Assembly: GCA_910584345.1 (NCBI GenBank)
Contig: CAJTZX010000007.1
Coordinates: forward strand, 30,787 to 94,786
Origin: an uncultured Eubacterium sp.
GTDB taxonomy: Bacteria; Bacillota; Clostridia; Lachnospirales; Lachnospiraceae
Direction: 5' to 3'
Length of the DNA stretch: 64,000 nt
Each line of letters opens with the position of its first letter. Position 1 is the stretch's first letter. The position numbers were made by a program, and so were the translations under genes. The notes under the pieces were generated by a model, which saw only the letters and a list, made by a program, of their open reading frames with translations, did not search any database and was not told the DNA's origin. Below, one piece after another: positions 61,776 to 64,000 of this stretch.

Positions 61776-63461
61776 ATGTTAGGTAGCTATAAGGATAATA
61801 GAAAACAAATTTTTTTAGTAGATTATTTATATGTAATGGATAAGGATGAAGTTCAATTGGATGAAAGGTTAGATATCCATCATTATATAAATTCATCAAA
61901 TGATTATTTAAAGATGGGCGAAAAACTAGGGCTATTATATTTGGAAAGCATTTTAGAAGAAAACAAATATTCTGTTACAATATATAAAGTTGTAAATAAA
62001 AAGGATGAAGATTGCTTTATTCGATTACTTAAGGAAAATAACGCGAAAATGGTAGGTTTTTCTTTGACATATGATAACGTTACAAACATCAATCGATTTT
62101 GTGACAGACTTAAAAGAATATATCCAGATATTCATATTACTGTGGGAGGACCATATGTAAGTACTGTACCAGAGGAGTATTTGCTTGATAATGAGCAAAT
62201 AGATTCTGTTATGTGTGGAGAGGGGGAAGCGACTATACTGGAGTTGGTTGATCGTCTTATAAATGGAAAAACTTTAAGTGGATGCAAAGGCATTGTATAT
62301 CGTTCAGGAGTTGATATCATAACAGAGAAGCCAAGGTCATGTATTGAGAATCTGGATAAGTTACCATTTCCAAAGCGTAATATTGAGAAACCAATACATA
62401 CGAGAATTTGTACAAGCAGAGGGTGCATTGGCTCTTGTTCATTTTGCGATGTAAAAAAATTATGGAAAAAATGGAGAGGACGCACTCCGATTAATATTGT
62501 AAACGAAATGGAAATGCTTTATAAAACACTTGGGATAACATCGTTTGACTTCGTAGATTCCAGCATGGAAGATCCTGGAGCTCAAGGCAAGAAAAGATTG
62601 TATGAATTAGCCAATGAGCTAAAAAAGAGAAATATTGATGTAGATTGGGGTGGTCAGATTCGTGCAGAATCATTTAATATGGAAGATAAAGAGCTTTTAA
62701 GTTTTTTGTATGATAATGGGCTTGAGCGAGTATTTATTGGTGTTGAATCTTTTTCACAACATTTGTTGGATATATTTCATAAAAGAGCAAAAATTGAGGA
62801 TAATTATCGATGTATTTATTTTATGCGCGACGAGATGAAATTAGCTATCGATATGGGATTTATAATGTTTACTCCATATACGACCATTGATGACTTAATA
62901 TTAAATATAGATGGACTAAATCATACAAATATGGCTTGGAATTCCGGTTATCTTGCTAGTCGTTTGTGGCTATTCCATGGAACAGATATATTTCACCAAA
63001 TTAAAGCGGATGGGCTGCTTGAACAAGATTATAGTTATAAAAATTTATTTAAATATAAATTTGAAGTGGAAAGCATGAAAGAACTTTCGATAAGCTTACA
63101 AGAACTTTCAAGAGCAGATATTTCAGTTCTGAGTTCAGAAGTTATTGCGATGGACAAGATTTTAGTACATATGAGACGTAAATATAAATATCATGAAAAA
63201 ATAATCAATAAAATAGAAACGCAAGAAAAACAATTAAATGAGATTAAGTTGGTTTTAACAAAGAATAATGTGGATTTCTTTAGTAAATGTATTGAATTAC
63301 TTGGAACTCAATGGAATGAAACCTATTTTCAATTGTTGATGAAAGAATACTTTAATTCTGACATTTTTAATAAATATATTGAAAGCGTAAAAAATATGAG
63401 CAGGATTTTATTTATGCATATACGACGTCAAGGATGCAAAATAGATGAACGATGGATATAA
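61776..63461 (+). CDS. B12-binding radical SAM enzyme
   Basis: 561 residues. An N-terminal cobalamin-binding-like domain (about 35-170: LKENNAKMVGFSLTYDNVTN, YPDIHITVGGPYVSTVPEEY, CGEGEATILELVDRL). The radical SAM core has the cluster motif CTSRGCIGSCSFCDV (CxxxCxxC) near residue 210, then FDFVDSSMEDPGAQGK and VDWGGQIRAESF, LERVFIGVESFSQHLLD. The C-terminal about 130 residues are helical and charged. The DxHxxG B12 motif is not evident, so cobalamin use is by fold analogy. Such class B enzymes methylate or rearrange carbon skeletons in natural products. GGAG precedes ATG 61776. Its partner is an adenylation-domain gene. Confidence 0.82.
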   Translation: MLGSYKDNRKQIFLVDYLYVMDKDEVQLDERLDIHHYINSSNDYLKMGEKLGLLYLESILEENKYSVTIYKVVNKKDEDCFIRLLKENNAKMVGFSLTYDNVTNINRFCDRLKRIYPDIHITVGGPYVSTVPEEYLLDNEQIDSVMCGEGEATILELVDRLINGKTLSGCKGIVYRSGVDIITEKPRSCIENLDKLPFPKRNIEKPIHTRICTSRGCIGSCSFCDVKKLWKKWRGRTPINIVNEMEMLYKTLGITSFDFVDSSMEDPGAQGKKRLYELANELKKRNIDVDWGGQIRAESFNMEDKELLSFLYDNGLERVFIGVESFSQHLLDIFHKRAKIEDNYRCIYFMRDEMKLAIDMGFIMFTPYTTIDDLILNIDGLNHTNMAWNSGYLASRLWLFHGTDIFHQIKADGLLEQDYSYKNLFKYKFEVESMKELSISLQELSRADISVLSSEVIAMDKILVHMRRKYKYHEKIINKIETQEKQLNEIKLVLTKNNVDFFSKCIELLGTQWNETYFQLLMKEYFNSDIFNKYIESVKNMSRILFMHIRRQGCKIDERWI

Positions 63462-63508
63462 ATGTGATTGTATAGTAAAAAAATAGATGCATTGAGAGAG
63501 GTGGGGAA

Positions 63509-63886
63509 ATGAATGATATTAAATTTCAAAATAAATGTGTGAATCAGCTTTTTGCTCAACAAGTTAAGCGTAATCCAAATAAAAAGGCTCTTATATATGG
63601 GGATATATGTTTTACATATCAGGAATTAGATGAAAGATCAAATCAGATAGCGAATTTATTAATAGAAAATCATTTAGAAAAAGAAGACAAAATTGCAATT
63701 TTAATGAAACGATGTCCGGAAACAATTATAAGTATGTTAGGAATTATAAAGGCAGGTGGTTGCTATGTTCCAATATTTTCGGGTGCGCCCTATTTAAGAA
63801 TACAGACAATATTAAATAAAGCGAAAGTAAAATTTTTGTTTGTAAGTAGTGCCTATACAGATAAAATTAAAATAATTAAACCGTAA
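63509..63886 (+). pseudogene. NRPS-type adenylation domain, truncated after 125 residues
   Basis: The 125 residues are the start of an AMP-binding domain: VNQLFAQQVKRNPNKKALIY, FTYQELDERSNQIANLLIE, KIAILMKRCPETIISMLGII, KAGGCYVPIFSGAPYLRIQT (core A1 and A2-like motifs). The phosphate loop and all later core motifs (A3-A10) are absent, and the frame stops at 63884-63886, just where the sequence character changes. A normal domain needs about 500 residues. It is therefore a fragment, cut by an insertion or deletion; the rest may resume beyond the window. It would have activated an amino acid for the cluster. Confidence 0.75.
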
Positions 63887-63928
63887 CTTCCTTAGTTTAG
63901 GTATTACCCTCTTATTCCATATTCATAA

Positions 63929-63996
63929 AGGTATTATAGGATGCCGACAAGCATTGGATTTCCTTGCTTTTCGGTATTTTTTATGATATAATACCT
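63929..63996. other. Nested inverted repeats at the truncation point (possible mobile-element end)
   Basis: AGGTATTATA (63929-63938) is inverted at 63987-63996, and inside it CCGACAAGCA (63944-63953) faces TGCTTTTCGG (63965-63974), followed by TATTTTTT. AGGTATTA also occurs at 63899-63906. It may be a terminator, or the left end of an insertion sequence whose body lies past the window. Confidence 0.45.
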
Positions 63997-64000
63997 ATTA

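Overview
The window looks like chromosomal DNA of a gut Firmicute of the family Lachnospiraceae (Blautia-like). This rests on the moderate-to-low G+C, strong GGAGG ribosome sites, the Lachnospiraceae-style HPr, stand-alone AICAR transformylase, DUF6171 and DUF624 proteins, and the mix of Gram-positive sporulation-type cell-wall, ClpC, RadA and GH51/GH43 genes. No database search was possible; all family names come from motifs read in the translations.

Layout. 1-6.6 kb: end of a mannose-6-phosphate isomerase, HPr, a HAD phosphatase, a SpoIID-like/PG-binding/LysM protein and a PhoB/PhoR-like two-component pair. 6.7-12.8 kb: an AT-rich island behind a perfect consensus promoter. It has an acyl-carrier protein, a family-2 glycosyltransferase interrupted by one in-frame stop, a small membrane protein, two complete ABC exporters and a frameshifted gene whose start resembles the BtrH acyltransferase family. 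13-20.6 kb: a Big_2 secreted protein, two ferredoxin-tailed aldo/keto reductases, an SNF-family symporter, a NYN protein with an unknown partner and a membrane phosphoesterase. 20.6-22.9 kb: an AAA15 ATPase + RloB pair (AbiL-like phage defence) ending in a 36-bp-arm hairpin. 23-36 kb: an HTH membrane regulator, a secreted 5'-nucleotidase, small membrane proteins, a HAD phosphatase, a cadherin-like surface protein, ClpC, RadA and a second NYN protein. 36.4-38.6 kb: two ATP-grasp ligases and a Cys-rich DUF6171 protein, with a gene remnant between the ligases. 38.6-46.1 kb: an arabinose or arabino-oligosaccharide locus: sugar-sensing HTH regulator, divergent ABC importer, GH43 and GH51 enzymes. 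46.3-53.4 kb: a membrane-anchored protein and DUF624, then purine synthesis (AICARFT, purC, purF, purB) around tRNA-Val and tRNA-Met. 53.5-59.6 kb: purine nucleoside phosphorylase, flavin reductase, SseB-like protein with an unusual receptor-like/HD fusion, an RsmF-like methyltransferase and ManC. 59.6-64 kb: a second AT-rich island with decamer repeats, a promoter, two ABC-2 permeases without an ATPase, a B12-binding radical SAM enzyme and an NRPS-type adenylation domain cut off after 125 residues.

How it fits together. The housekeeping parts are ordinary: purine synthesis, arabinan use, stress proteolysis, cell wall. The two AT-rich blocks look like acquired, partly decaying specialised-metabolism clusters. 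The first (ACP + glycosyltransferase + BtrH-like transferase + two exporters) is the best candidate for an undescribed system, though two of its six genes are broken in this strain. Intergenic spaces also carry a family of small imperfect palindromes (GTAACAGTTCA / TGAACTGTTAC type) and several structured elements.
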